Source of the DNA: Pseudoalteromonas sp. MMG007
GTDB taxonomy: Bacteria; Pseudomonadota; Gammaproteobacteria; Enterobacterales; Alteromonadaceae
NCBI RefSeq assembly: GCF_018100985.1
Contig: NZ_JAGJEI010000008.1
Location: 1-64,000, forward strand
Direction: 5' to 3'
DNA length: 64,000 nt
The position numbers and the translations under genes are program-made. Of this stretch, positions 28,583 through 36,997 are shown piece by piece (positions within the stretch are counted from its first letter, which is position 1; the number at the start of each line of letters is the position of its first letter). The notes under the pieces are model-generated. The model searched no databases. It had not been told where the DNA came from and saw only the letters and a program-made list of their open reading frames with translations.

Positions 28583-29431
28583 ATGTTATATATTGGATGC
28601 CCTCAGTGGTCGAGCAACGCGTGGAAAGGCAATTTATTTTCAAGCCAATGTAAAAACGCCGATATGCTTAGCCAATACGCACAGCATTTTAATTCAGTTG
28701 AAGGCAATACCAGCTTTTACGCCGATCCATCGCCAAGCACTCTATTACGCTGGGCACAAAGCGTACCCGATGACTTTAAGTTTACATTTAAGTTTCATCG
28801 TCGTTTTAGTCACGAGCTACAGCTCAGTAACATTCAAACAGAACTTACCGATTGGCTTAGCTTGTTCTCCCCTATTTTAGAAAAAACAGGGCAAGTTATG
28901 CTGCAATTACCCAAAGCGTTTGGGCCAAACGATTTACCTAAGCTCACCCAGTTTATTAGCTTGCTCCCCAAGGAGCTAAATTACGGGGTAGAAGTACGCC
29001 ACAGCGATTTTTTTAAAAAAGGCGAAGCCGAAATTGCCCTAAATCAGCTATTAATGGCAAATAATATAAACCGTATTTCTATGGATACGCGCGCGCTTTT
29101 TGCAATAAAGCCCACCACCGAGGCGTTAATAGATGCACAACAAAAAAAGCCCCACTTACCTGTACATGCAATAGCTACAGGCATGCAGCCTATGACGCGC
29201 TTTGTCATAGCCGATTTACAAAACGACTATAAACCCTTTTATAAGCCGTGGCTAAGTAAAGTAAAACAATGGCTTGATGAGGGTAAAACACCCTATGTGT
29301 TTTTTCATACTGCCGATAACCGTGAATCGCCACTACTTGCACGCCAGTTTTGTGAAGACCTAGGGTACAGTCACCCAGTATTAAATCCATTCAGCGGTGA
29401 AAAAGAAGCCCACCAGCCTACGCTTTTTTAA
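28583..29431 (+). CDS. yecE: DUF72 family protein, YecE-like
   Basis: This TIM-barrel DUF72 protein (282 residues from the ATG at 28583) is collinear with E. coli YecE: MLYIGCPQWSSNAWKG at the N terminus, NSVEGNTSFYADPSP, and GVEVRHSDFF in the middle. An upstream TTG-initiated reading frame is less likely since family members begin at MxYIG. The ribosome site is weak. Biochemical function is unknown. Followed by the ygjP-like gene with a 13-base gap. Confidence 0.85.
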   Translation: MLYIGCPQWSSNAWKGNLFSSQCKNADMLSQYAQHFNSVEGNTSFYADPSPSTLLRWAQSVPDDFKFTFKFHRRFSHELQLSNIQTELTDWLSLFSPILEKTGQVMLQLPKAFGPNDLPKLTQFISLLPKELNYGVEVRHSDFFKKGEAEIALNQLLMANNINRISMDTRALFAIKPTTEALIDAQQKKPHLPVHAIATGMQPMTRFVIADLQNDYKPFYKPWLSKVKQWLDEGKTPYVFFHTADNRESPLLARQFCEDLGYSHPVLNPFSGEKEAHQPTLF

Positions 29432-29444
29432 ATAGAGAATAAAA

Positions 29445-29939
29445 ATGAGTGAATACGCACGCTATTTTACCGGCTACCCAGCCAATATTGTTGAGCAGGT
29501 ATTAAGCCTAATTAAAAACAAAAAAGTAAGTAACTACTTACTAAAAAAGTACCCGCAAGCGCACACCATAACCACCGATAAACTGCTTTACAGCTATGCC
29601 ACTGATTTAAAAAAACAGTATTTAAAAAACGCCCCACCGTTTGGCCGCGCAGCATTTAAAAAACAAGGCGATATGGTCACCAATGCATTAGGTACTCACA
29701 CTTACCGCATGCAAGGTAAAACCCGTAAGCACGACTTAGCCATAAACAGCGATTTACTGCGCGCACCCGAGCCACTACTAAAAGCATTAGTCGTACACGA
29801 ACTCGCGCATTTTAAAGAAAAAGACCACAACAAAGGCTTTTATAAACTGTGTTGTCACATGGAGCCGCAGTATCACCAGTTAGAGTTAGATTTACGGATT
29901 TTTTGTGTGGTAGTCGCGATGGGTGAGAATCCTTATTAG
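29445..29939 (+). CDS. YgjP-like metallopeptidase-domain protein
   Basis: The 164-residue protein belongs to the YgjP/SprT-like zincin group (PF01863-type). The zinc motif VVHELAHFKEKDHNKGF contains HELAH, and a downstream H fits a third ligand. It is translated 13 bases after the yecE-like gene, so they form a two-gene unit. Substrate unknown. Confidence 0.85.
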   Translation: MSEYARYFTGYPANIVEQVLSLIKNKKVSNYLLKKYPQAHTITTDKLLYSYATDLKKQYLKNAPPFGRAAFKKQGDMVTNALGTHTYRMQGKTRKHDLAINSDLLRAPEPLLKALVVHELAHFKEKDHNKGFYKLCCHMEPQYHQLELDLRIFCVVVAMGENPY

Positions 29940-30087
29940 GCGGTCAATTTCATGATGATCCCAAAGCCATATTTATCTTTCGAATTTGCAGATGCTTTTG
30001 AACTTTTAAGTAAGACAAAGAATAGTTTCTATTTATCCGGTAATGAATTGCCGCTAGGGTATTTTCCAATACGGAATCAGCATACAT

Positions 30088-30450
30088 CTAAATTTTATTG
30101 TGGTAATAGTTGCCTACTTCATACGAATTTAGTAATAGCAGCTTCCCTTGGGGCTGCTGACGTATAGCTAGAGTCACTGACTCTTTCGAATCTGCTTTCG
30201 CTACTTTACCAATATCGCTAGAGTCTAACCCTAGCTCTTTAGCTAGTTGCTCCATCTCTTTTTGCATTTTTGGGAGTATTTCGGTTTTTAACTTCTCTGC
30301 AGCCTGCTCATAACGAATTTTCTCCTCTTCAGTTGAAGCCGTTTTAGCTATTTGTTCAAATTCCTCAATGCCCTCTTGGGCGCCCTTCACATCACCAACT
30401 CTGCCGTTATAATTAAAGTATAGGTCCATTAAATTATGAGTAAGTTGCAT
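30088..30450 (-). CDS. Hypothetical coiled-coil protein
   Basis: This 120-residue protein is not recognised. Residues about 25-70 are strongly heptad-like and charged (AKTASTEEEKIRYEQAAEKL). A clear ribosome site (AGGGGAAATAG before ATG) supports translation. It overlaps by 80 bases an opposite-strand frame with no ribosome site, which is rejected. It may be an accessory gene; no function is assigned. Confidence 0.6.
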   Translation of the reverse strand: MQLTHNLMDLYFNYNGRVGDVKGAQEGIEEFEQIAKTASTEEEKIRYEQAAEKLKTEILPKMQKEMEQLAKELGLDSSDIGKVAKADSKESVTLAIRQQPQGKLLLLNSYEVGNYYHNKI

Positions 30451-30567
30451 CTATTTCCCCTTTTGATGAATTAATATATTCACAGTTATAACTATAAGCA
30501 AAATTCACACCAAGTAACTCATAAATAAACTGTTTGTTGCCTTATAATATTAATTATTACCTAAAAC

Positions 30568-30595
30568 AAAAAACGCGATATCAAATCGCGTTTTT
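30568..30595. terminator. Rho-independent terminator
   Basis: The stem AAAAACGCGAT paired with ATCGCGTTTTT lies downstream of the DUF3334 gene (minus strand), with T's on both strands. Confidence 0.8.
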
Positions 30596-30626
30596 AAGTA
30601 ACTTTTCAACTGGCAGCTCAAAAGCG

Positions 30627-30663
30627 TGTTGGGTTGGGTTTCGTTTCACTCAACCCAACCTAC
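30627..30663. repeat. Dispersed palindromic repeat, GGTTGGGTT/AACCCAACC type
   Basis: A 37-base inverted repeat reads GGTTGGGTT, a short GAGTGAAACG-like loop, then AACCCAACC (minus strand). I recall this type of intergenic palindrome being dispersed in many gammaproteobacterial genomes. It sits between the DUF3334 gene and its terminator. Confidence 0.6.
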
Positions 30664-30673
30664 ATAAATAAAC

Positions 30674-31363
30674 TTAAAGCCCTAATTCAGCCATAAAGTC
30701 GTCATCGGCATCATCTTTTTCTGCTTCTTTTGACTTTACTTTTTCTTTTTCAGCTTTTTGTTTAGCTTCGTTTTCAATAATATCGTCTGGGTCTATCGCT
30801 TCTACAATGTCAAAATCATGAAGTTTAATAAACTCAGTTTTATCCATTGCCAACTCTAGATAAAAGATATTTTGGTTACGCGTAGTAAAGGTTACGCGGC
30901 GTGCTTGTGGGCGATCCATGGTGGTATCTACCGATATTTGCACTTGTTTGTTGATTGCCATCATTTTTGGCTGGTTTTGTGTAATAGACGTATGTAATTG
31001 CTCGCGTACTTTAGAGGTAAAGTCGCCAACAATTTGGTTCATCAGCTCGCCCATTACATTTGAAACATCGTCTGATAAATGGCTATGGGCAATTTCTTCC
31101 TCTGGCATGCCCATATTGCGCATGTAATCACCATAAATCTCCATTGCGGCTTGCGCAGTAAAATTGGTTACAACAAGCCCTGTAAAGCCACCGTCAAATA
31201 ATACGAAGCAACCTATATCTGGTCGCATACAGGTGCGCGTTATTTTTTGCACCATGGCTGAGTAGCTTATTTCGTTACCACTTGCTGATGAAAGGACTCC
31301 CGTCACTGAATGACAAAGGGTTGCTAATATATCGTCTGTACTAATTACCTTACTTTTGCTCAT
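30674..31363 (-). CDS. DUF3334 family protein, CheX/CheC-like
   Basis: The 229-residue protein matches the DUF3334 type. A segment near residues 98-118 (DDVSNVMGELMNQIVGDFTS) has the E-x2-N-x2-G-type pattern of CheC/CheX phosphatases, so a chemotaxis-like or signalling fold is inferred. The last about 45 residues are charged and repetitive (KAEKEKVKSKEAEKDDADDD). It is not next to chemotaxis genes. Function unknown. Confidence 0.78.
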   Translation of the reverse strand: MSKSKVISTDDILATLCHSVTGVLSSASGNEISYSAMVQKITRTCMRPDIGCFVLFDGGFTGLVVTNFTAQAAMEIYGDYMRNMGMPEEEIAHSHLSDDVSNVMGELMNQIVGDFTSKVREQLHTSITQNQPKMMAINKQVQISVDTTMDRPQARRVTFTTRNQNIFYLELAMDKTEFIKLHDFDIVEAIDPDDIIENEAKQKAEKEKVKSKEAEKDDADDDFMAELGL

Positions 31364-31479
31364 TTAACGCTCTCTTTTATACTTATTATTCATTATTCTA
31401 GCCAAGCTACTGAATTTATCACTGACTATCCAGCATAAAATGTTAAAATAGCATCATTATTTTTAAAGAGACTGCCTTC

Positions 31480-32205
31480 GTGACCATAAAAGACAGTATT
31501 TATGCCTCTGAGCAACAAGTAAAAGATTTTAGCTTTGACCAAAGTGTGGTTGAAGTATTTCCTGATATGATTCAGCGCTCTGTACCTGGTTATGCCACTA
31601 TTGTAAGCACGATGGGTAAATTAGCCGGCGAATACGCACAAAGCAATTCAAACCTTTATGACTTAGGTTGCTCGCTAGGTGCAGTAACACTGAGTATGCG
31701 CCGTAATATTCGTACTGATAACTGCCACATTATTGCAGTAGATAACTCACAGGCCATGGTTGAGCGTTGTAAAATGCATTTACAAGGTTTTAAATCGGAC
31801 GTGCCGGTTACTGTTACTTTAGGCGATATTAACGAGCTTGAAATTCAAAACGCATCGGTTGTGGCAATGAACTTTACGCTACAATTTATACCTCATGCAC
31901 AGCGCCAAGCCGTGCTTGAAAAAATATACGCCAACTTAAAGCCCGGTGGCGTATTGTTACTCAGCGAAAAAATTAAAGCCGAAAACGAGCAATGCGATAA
32001 CTTATTAATTGATTTGCACCACGACTTTAAACGTCACAATGGCTACTCAGAGCTTGAAATAAGCCAAAAACGCACTGCTATTGAAAACGTAATGCGTCCC
32101 GATACGCTCAGCACACACTTTAATCGTTTAAGCGATATTGGCTTTAGCCAAACGCAGGTGTGGTATCAATGTTTTAATTTTTGCTCAATGGTAGCAATTA
32201 AATAA
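31480..32205 (+). CDS. cmoA: Carboxy-S-adenosyl-L-methionine synthase
   Basis: CmoA makes carboxy-SAM from SAM and prephenate for wobble uridine modification. The 241-residue protein has the SAM-binding motif DLGCSLGAVTLSM and the CmoA-typical AVDNSQAMVERC and LLLSEKIK segments. The GTG start at 31480 follows AAAGAG. It is followed 12 bases later by cmoB, its pathway partner. Confidence 0.95.
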   Translation: MTIKDSIYASEQQVKDFSFDQSVVEVFPDMIQRSVPGYATIVSTMGKLAGEYAQSNSNLYDLGCSLGAVTLSMRRNIRTDNCHIIAVDNSQAMVERCKMHLQGFKSDVPVTVTLGDINELEIQNASVVAMNFTLQFIPHAQRQAVLEKIYANLKPGGVLLLSEKIKAENEQCDNLLIDLHHDFKRHNGYSELEISQKRTAIENVMRPDTLSTHFNRLSDIGFSQTQVWYQCFNFCSMVAIK

Positions 32206-32217
32206 AAAGAGTAATTT

Positions 32218-33186
32218 ATGTCTCAATGGTTTAACCAATTTTACGCTGCAATTGCACAAAGTCCACTTAGCCACTGGCTAGAAACCCTACCCGCTCAATT
32301 AAAACATTGGCAGTTAGAGGCAAGCCATGGTGATTTACCCAAATGGCAAAAAGTACTTAAAAATTTACCTGAAGTAAAAACTACGCATGTTGACATAGCT
32401 ACTAAGGTAGAAATTGGCGCGCCAGGGGAAATGAGCGAAGGCGAGCAAAAACAAGCAACGCATTTACTAAAGCGAATGATGCCTTGGCGAAAAGGCCCCT
32501 TTAGTGTTCACGGTATTGAAATAAACACCGAATGGCGCAGTGATTGGAAATGGGATCGCCTCCTTCCTCATATTGAGCCATTAAAAGGCCGTACAGTATT
32601 AGATATTGGCTGTGGCTCTGGCTATCATTTATGGCGAATGCGCGGTGAAGGCGCCGAGTTTGTGGTGGGTATTGATCCGTCTGATTTATTTTTATGTCAG
32701 TTTCAGGCAATTAAACACTACAACCCAGACGAAAACGTACATTTATTGCCACTAGGCGTTGAAGCATTACCCGAGCTTAAAGCGTTTGATACGGTTTTTT
32801 CGATGGGAGTGCTTTATCATCGTCGCTCGCCAATTGATTTTTTAGCGCAGTTAAAAGCGCAGCTTCGCCCAGGTGGCGAGTTAGTGCTAGAAACCTTAGT
32901 TATTGAAGGCGATGAAAACACAGTACTCGTGCCTACCGACCGCTACGCAAAAATGCGCAACGTGTGGTTTATTCCAAGTACTGCTGCATTAAAACTGTGG
33001 ATGGAGCGCGTTGGCTTTAAAGATGTGCAAATAAAAGATTGTGCAATTACCACGCTTGACGAGCAGCGTAAAACCGACTGGATGGAAAACGAATCGTTAG
33101 TTGATTTTTTAGACCCAAGCGACACCAGTAAAACCATTGAAGGTTACCCTGCTCCTCTCAGAGCTATATTAACCGCCAAAGCATAA
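32218..33186 (+). CDS. cmoB: tRNA U34 carboxymethyltransferase
   Basis: CmoB transfers the carboxymethyl group from carboxy-SAM to 5-hydroxyuridine-34 of tRNAs, giving cmo5U. The 322-residue protein has the methyltransferase motif [15 protein letters not shown] and ends [11 protein letters not shown] ribosome site (AAAAAGAG) precedes ATG. It forms an operon with cmoA, ending at the terminator 33212-33237. Confidence 0.95.
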   Translation: MSQWFNQFYAAIAQSPLSHWLETLPAQLKHWQLEASHGDLPKWQKVLKNLPEVKTTHVDIATKVEIGAPGEMSEGEQKQATHLLKRMMPWRKGPFSVHGIEINTEWRSDWKWDRLLPHIEPLKGRTVLDIGCGSGYHLWRMRGEGAEFVVGIDPSDLFLCQFQAIKHYNPDENVHLLPLGVEALPELKAFDTVFSMGVLYHRRSPIDFLAQLKAQLRPGGELVLETLVIEGDENTVLVPTDRYAKMRNVWFIPSTAALKLWMERVGFKDVQIKDCAITTLDEQRKTDWMENESLVDFLDPSDTSKTIEGYPAPLRAILTAKA

Positions 33187-33211
33187 CTGTTAAATTTACG
33201 CCTTAAATACT

Positions 33212-33237
33212 AAAAAAACGCCTATGGGCGTTTTTTT
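33212..33237 (+). terminator. Rho-independent terminator of cmoAB
   Basis: The stem AAAAAAACGCC pairs with GGCGTTTTTTT around a short TAT loop, 26 bases after the cmoB stop. Confidence 0.9.
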
Positions 33238-33376
33238 GTTTATTTAAACAACAAACAGCGGACAAGTGTCCTTGTTAATTATTTCAAAATTACATTTACG
33301 CTAGCCGCGACCTTGCAATTGTTGTAAAATACGCGCGTTTCTAAGCAACCCAAAACAACTATTTTGAGGAAAACCT

Positions 33377-34429
33377 GTGAGCGAACAAAAACAGTCTCTA
33401 AGCTATAAAGACGCGGGCGTAGATATCGACGCTGGTAATGCACTTGTTGAGCGTATTAAAGGCGTAGTGAAAAAAACTCGTCGTCCTGAAGTTATGGGCG
33501 GAATTGGTGGTTTTGGCGCACTTTGCGAAATTCCTGAAGGTTATAAGCAACCTGTATTAGTTGCTGGTACTGATGGTGTTGGTACTAAACTTCGTTTAGC
33601 TATCGATTTAAAAAAGCACGACACTGTTGGTATTGATTTAGTTGCAATGTGTGTAAACGATTTAATAGTACAAGGCGCTGAACCCCTGTTTTTTCTGGAT
33701 TACTACGCAACGGGTAAACTAGATATAGACACAGCAGCCGATGTAGTAACCGGTATTGGTAAAGGTTGTGAGATTTCTGGTTGTGCCCTAATTGGTGGCG
33801 AAACAGCAGAAATGCCAGGTATGTATGATGGTGAAGACTACGACATGGCAGGCTTTTGTACCGGTGTAGTAGAAAAATCTAAAATTATTGATGGCACTAA
33901 AGTAGCAGCAGGCGATCAGCTTATTGCGCTTGCATCTAGCGGTCCTCACTCAAACGGTTTTTCTTTAATTCGTAAAGTACTTGAAGTATCAAACGCTGAT
34001 ACAAACCAAGTAATTGACGGTAAAACATTAGGCGAGCATTTATTAGAGCCTACACGTATTTACGTAAAACCTTTACTTGAGTTATTTAAGCAAGTTGACG
34101 TGCATGCCCTTTCGCACATTACTGGCGGTGGCTTTTGGGAAAATATTCCTCGCGTGTTACCAGAGTCGGCAAAGGCAGTGGTTAAAGGCGATAGCTGGCA
34201 GTGGCCAAGTATTTTTAACTGGCTACAAGAAAACGGTAACATTGCTACACACGAGATGTACCGTACATTTAACTGTGGTGTTGGCATGGTATTAGTAGTT
34301 CCTGCAGACAAACTTGAACAAAGCTTAACTATTTTAAAAGACTTAGGCGAAAACGCATGGCACCTTGGTGAAATTCACAATGCAGCGCCAGGCGAAGAGC
34401 AAGTAGAAATTGTAGGTGGTGCTAAGTAA
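33377..34429 (+). CDS. purM: Phosphoribosylformylglycinamidine cyclo-ligase (AIR synthetase)
   Basis: PurM closes the imidazole ring in purine synthesis (FGAM to AIR). The 350-residue protein is full length: [12 protein letters not shown] and [11 protein letters not shown] are the PurM family motifs. Translation starts at GTG 33377, preceded by GAGGA. It overlaps purN by a TAATG junction. The spacer from cmoB carries a GGACAAGTGTCC palindrome at 33260-33271. Confidence 0.96.
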   Translation: MSEQKQSLSYKDAGVDIDAGNALVERIKGVVKKTRRPEVMGGIGGFGALCEIPEGYKQPVLVAGTDGVGTKLRLAIDLKKHDTVGIDLVAMCVNDLIVQGAEPLFFLDYYATGKLDIDTAADVVTGIGKGCEISGCALIGGETAEMPGMYDGEDYDMAGFCTGVVEKSKIIDGTKVAAGDQLIALASSGPHSNGFSLIRKVLEVSNADTNQVIDGKTLGEHLLEPTRIYVKPLLELFKQVDVHALSHITGGGFWENIPRVLPESAKAVVKGDSWQWPSIFNWLQENGNIATHEMYRTFNCGVGMVLVVPADKLEQSLTILKDLGENAWHLGEIHNAAPGEEQVEIVGGAK

Positions 34430-35076
34430 TGGCACCCACTCGTCTGGTAGTTTTGATTTCAGGTAGTGGCTCAAATTTACAAGCCATCATTGATGCCTGC
34501 GAACGTGGCGAGATAAATGGACATATAGCGGCTGTTATTAGCAATAAAGCAGACGCTTATGGCCTAGAGCGTGCTAAACAAGCTGGCATAGCTACAAAAG
34601 TGCTGAGTCATAAAGATTTTGACTCGCGCGAAGCCTATGATGCGCAATTAATGAACGTTATCGACTCTTTTATGCCGAATCTAGTTGTATTAGCTGGGTT
34701 TATGCGTATTCTTACTCCTAGCTTAGTGCAAAAATATGTTGGAAAAATGTTGAACATTCATCCATCTTTGTTGCCTAAGTATCAGGGGCTGAATACCCAC
34801 CAAAGAGCAATTGATGCAAAAGACGATGTTCATGGCGTAAGTGTTCACTTTGTTACTGAAGAATTAGACGGCGGTCCGGTTATTCTTCAGGCGCAAATAC
34901 CTGTACTCAAGGATGATACAGCAGAGACATTAGCAAAGCGCGTGCACGAGCAAGAGCATATAATTTATCCTTTGGTGGTCAAATGGTTCAGTGAACAAAG
35001 ACTTACTATGGAAGCAGATTATGCAGTTCTTGACGAAAAACAACTTCCTGCACACGGCGCGCACTACCCACAATAA
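34429..35076 (+). CDS. purN: Phosphoribosylglycinamide formyltransferase
   Basis: PurN uses 10-formyl-THF to formylate GAR. The 215-residue protein has the SGSGSNLQAI loop, catalytic NIHPSLLPKYQG and GVSVHFVTEELDGG motifs. It is translationally coupled to purM (TAATG). Its last 56 bases overlap the start of the DUF3108 gene. Confidence 0.95.
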   Translation: MAPTRLVVLISGSGSNLQAIIDACERGEINGHIAAVISNKADAYGLERAKQAGIATKVLSHKDFDSREAYDAQLMNVIDSFMPNLVVLAGFMRILTPSLVQKYVGKMLNIHPSLLPKYQGLNTHQRAIDAKDDVHGVSVHFVTEELDGGPVILQAQIPVLKDDTAETLAKRVHEQEHIIYPLVVKWFSEQRLTMEADYAVLDEKQLPAHGAHYPQ

Positions 35077-35836
35077 AAAAATAAGTGCCTTGCTATTATG
35101 TGCGGGCGCTTTACTTCCTACTAGCCTTATTGCAGGCGAACTAACACAGTATCAAGCAAGCTATGATATTTTACGCAAAGGTAAAAATCATGGTGAAGCC
35201 GTACGTGAGCTTAAAAAATTAAGCGATAATAACTACGAGCTTACTTATCACAGCAATATAGAGTGGATGATTTTTTCTGACTCACGCGAAGAAACCTCAA
35301 AGTTTACATACAAAGATGGCAAAGTTACCCCACATCATTACAACATGGTGCGTACAGGCACAGGCCCAGATAAAGATTACAAAATAGACTTTGATACGCA
35401 AAATAAAGTGGTCACAAGTAGCACTAGCGAATACCCGCTAAAATGCGAGTGGACTGACGAATTTCAGGATGCTATTTCGTACCAAGTACAAGTACGTGAA
35501 GGCCTAAAAAAAGGCGAAACTAATTTCTCGTTTCCGCTTATTGATAAAAAAGGTAATCGCCGCGACTACAATTTTGAAGTAACAGGCACTGAAATGATTT
35601 CGTTGCCGATTGGCAATGTAGAATCCATTAAAGTTAAACGCTTATACGATAACGACAAACGCCAAGCGCTTGCATGGTTTGCGCCAGAAATGGATTACAT
35701 GCTAGTGCGTATGTGGAAAGGCGAAAAAGGGATGGAGCAGTTTGAAGTGCAAATGAACTCGTTTACCGTTACTCAACCTGTTACACCTCCTGCAACTGTA
35801 ACAGACAAAAGCGATGCTAGCGTAGAGGCGCCTTAA
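35021..35836 (+). CDS. DUF3108 family secreted protein
   Basis: The protein (271 residues from 35021) has an N-terminal hydrophobic stretch ending TSLIAGE (about residues 20-38) that looks like a signal peptide with a long n-region. The mature part is DUF3108-like (YDILRKGKNHGEAVRELKK, then AWFAPEMDYMLVRMWK). The start at 35021 is preferred since GGAAG sits six bases upstream; a GTG further back also exists. It begins inside the purN coding region, which suggests coupled translation. Function unknown. Confidence 0.8.
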   Translation: MQFLTKNNFLHTARTTHNKKISALLLCAGALLPTSLIAGELTQYQASYDILRKGKNHGEAVRELKKLSDNNYELTYHSNIEWMIFSDSREETSKFTYKDGKVTPHHYNMVRTGTGPDKDYKIDFDTQNKVVTSSTSEYPLKCEWTDEFQDAISYQVQVREGLKKGETNFSFPLIDKKGNRRDYNFEVTGTEMISLPIGNVESIKVKRLYDNDKRQALAWFAPEMDYMLVRMWKGEKGMEQFEVQMNSFTVTQPVTPPATVTDKSDASVEAP

Positions 35837-35887
35837 CACCTATCTGCAATAATTAATTATGCGCATTGGTCAAAGTGTATATTGAAT

Positions 35888-35918
35888 AAAAAAACGCGAT
35901 TTTACATCGCGTTTTTTT
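35888..35918. terminator. Bidirectional terminator
   Basis: An AAAAAAACGCGAT stem paired with ATCGCGTTTTTTT lies between the convergent DUF3108 and amidotransferase genes. Confidence 0.9.
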
Positions 35919-35935
35919 ATGCTTTTAATTTAGCG

Positions 35936-36700
35936 CTAAATTAACTCGCCCATTTTAAATAAAGCAAACTCACCCGGCTGCATTTTTTGCCAGCGCTCAT
36001 CGTTCGTGAGTGGCCGTGTAGCAATTACGGTTACTACATCGTTTGGTGTGGTTTCTTGTTGAAAATCAACCACCATATCAGCATCAATTAAGGTTGCTTT
36101 GCCAAATGGCGCTCGGCGCGTTATATAATGTAAGTTATTAGTACAATACGCTAATACAAACACGCCATCAGTAAGCAACATATTAAATACGCCCTTTTCA
36201 CGCAACGTGTGTGAAAGCTTGGCAGCGTATCTAAAAACAGAGGCCATGTTGGATGGGCGTTTTGGATACTTTTCACGAATTTTATCAAGCAACCAACAAA
36301 ATGCCAGCTCGCTGTCGGTATTGCCTACAGGGCGATAATACTCAGGTTTTAAATCGTGATAATTAGAAAGCTGCCCATTGTGTGCATAGGTAATTTCGCG
36401 GCCCCAAAGCTCCCGTGTAAACGGATGGGTGTTCTCAAGGCACACTCGCCCACGATTACCTTGGCGAATATGGCTAATAACCGACACGCTTTTAATTGGG
36501 TACGCTTTAACGAGCTTTGCAATTTCTGATTGATAACTTGGCTCAGGATCTTTAAACGTTCTACAACCTTTACCTTCGTAAAAGGTAATACCCCAACCAT
36601 CTTTATGCGGGCCGGTATTGCCACCGCGCTCTAAAAGCCCTGAAAAACTAAAACAAATATCGGTAGGTACGTTGGCTGACATGCCAAGTAATTCACACAT
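35936..36700 (-). CDS. Class II glutamine amidotransferase, YafJ-like
   Basis: The 254-residue protein starts MCELLGM, so Cys2 becomes the N-terminal nucleophile of an Ntn-type glutaminase. HIRQGNRGRV, THPFTRELWG and AHNGQLSN are the conserved class II segments. YafJ-type proteins lack a synthetase partner; the acceptor is not known. It is divergent from fadE. Confidence 0.88.
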   Translation of the reverse strand: MCELLGMSANVPTDICFSFSGLLERGGNTGPHKDGWGITFYEGKGCRTFKDPEPSYQSEIAKLVKAYPIKSVSVISHIRQGNRGRVCLENTHPFTRELWGREITYAHNGQLSNYHDLKPEYYRPVGNTDSELAFCWLLDKIREKYPKRPSNMASVFRYAAKLSHTLREKGVFNMLLTDGVFVLAYCTNNLHYITRRAPFGKATLIDADMVVDFQQETTPNDVVTVIATRPLTNDERWQKMQPGEFALFKMGELI

Positions 36701-36966
36701 TAATAAACTAACCCTTAAAAAATACGTATAAATAACGCTGCGTTTTACAGTGCGCTACAGCAGACATATTTACTTAAAAAACCTTTTTTGGCTAGCTGAT
36801 TTACTGATTTTTAGCGCTTTAATATAACTAATCGCTGAATTAAACGCAGTAGCAATGCATGCTCGTTCCTCTTTAAGGGAAGCTGTGAATTAATTATGTC
36901 TATTTCGACTATAATTTATCACTGTAATGTACTTGAAACTTAAGCTTACTAGCGCTACTCTAACTG

Positions 36967-36982
36967 AGGTGGTCTGACCTCT
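36967..36982 (+). promoter_or_regulatory. FadR-like operator before fadE
   Basis: AGGTGGTCTGACCTCT has the core GGTC-N-GACC of FadR sites (consensus CTGGTC-N-GACCAG) with symmetric AGG/CCT flanks. It ends 15 bases before the fadE ATG, so a bound FadR would block transcription or initiation (inferred). Confidence 0.65.
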
Positions 36983-36997
36983 ATTAAGGAATAAGCA

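Noticed and set aside
28485-28880. 131-codon frame overlapping the yecE-like gene
   Set aside because: It is out of frame with the conserved DUF72 protein and lacks family similarity.
29952-30167. 71-codon plus-strand frame
   Set aside because: No ribosome site, no recognisable protein features, and it overlaps the better-supported minus-strand gene at 30088-30450.
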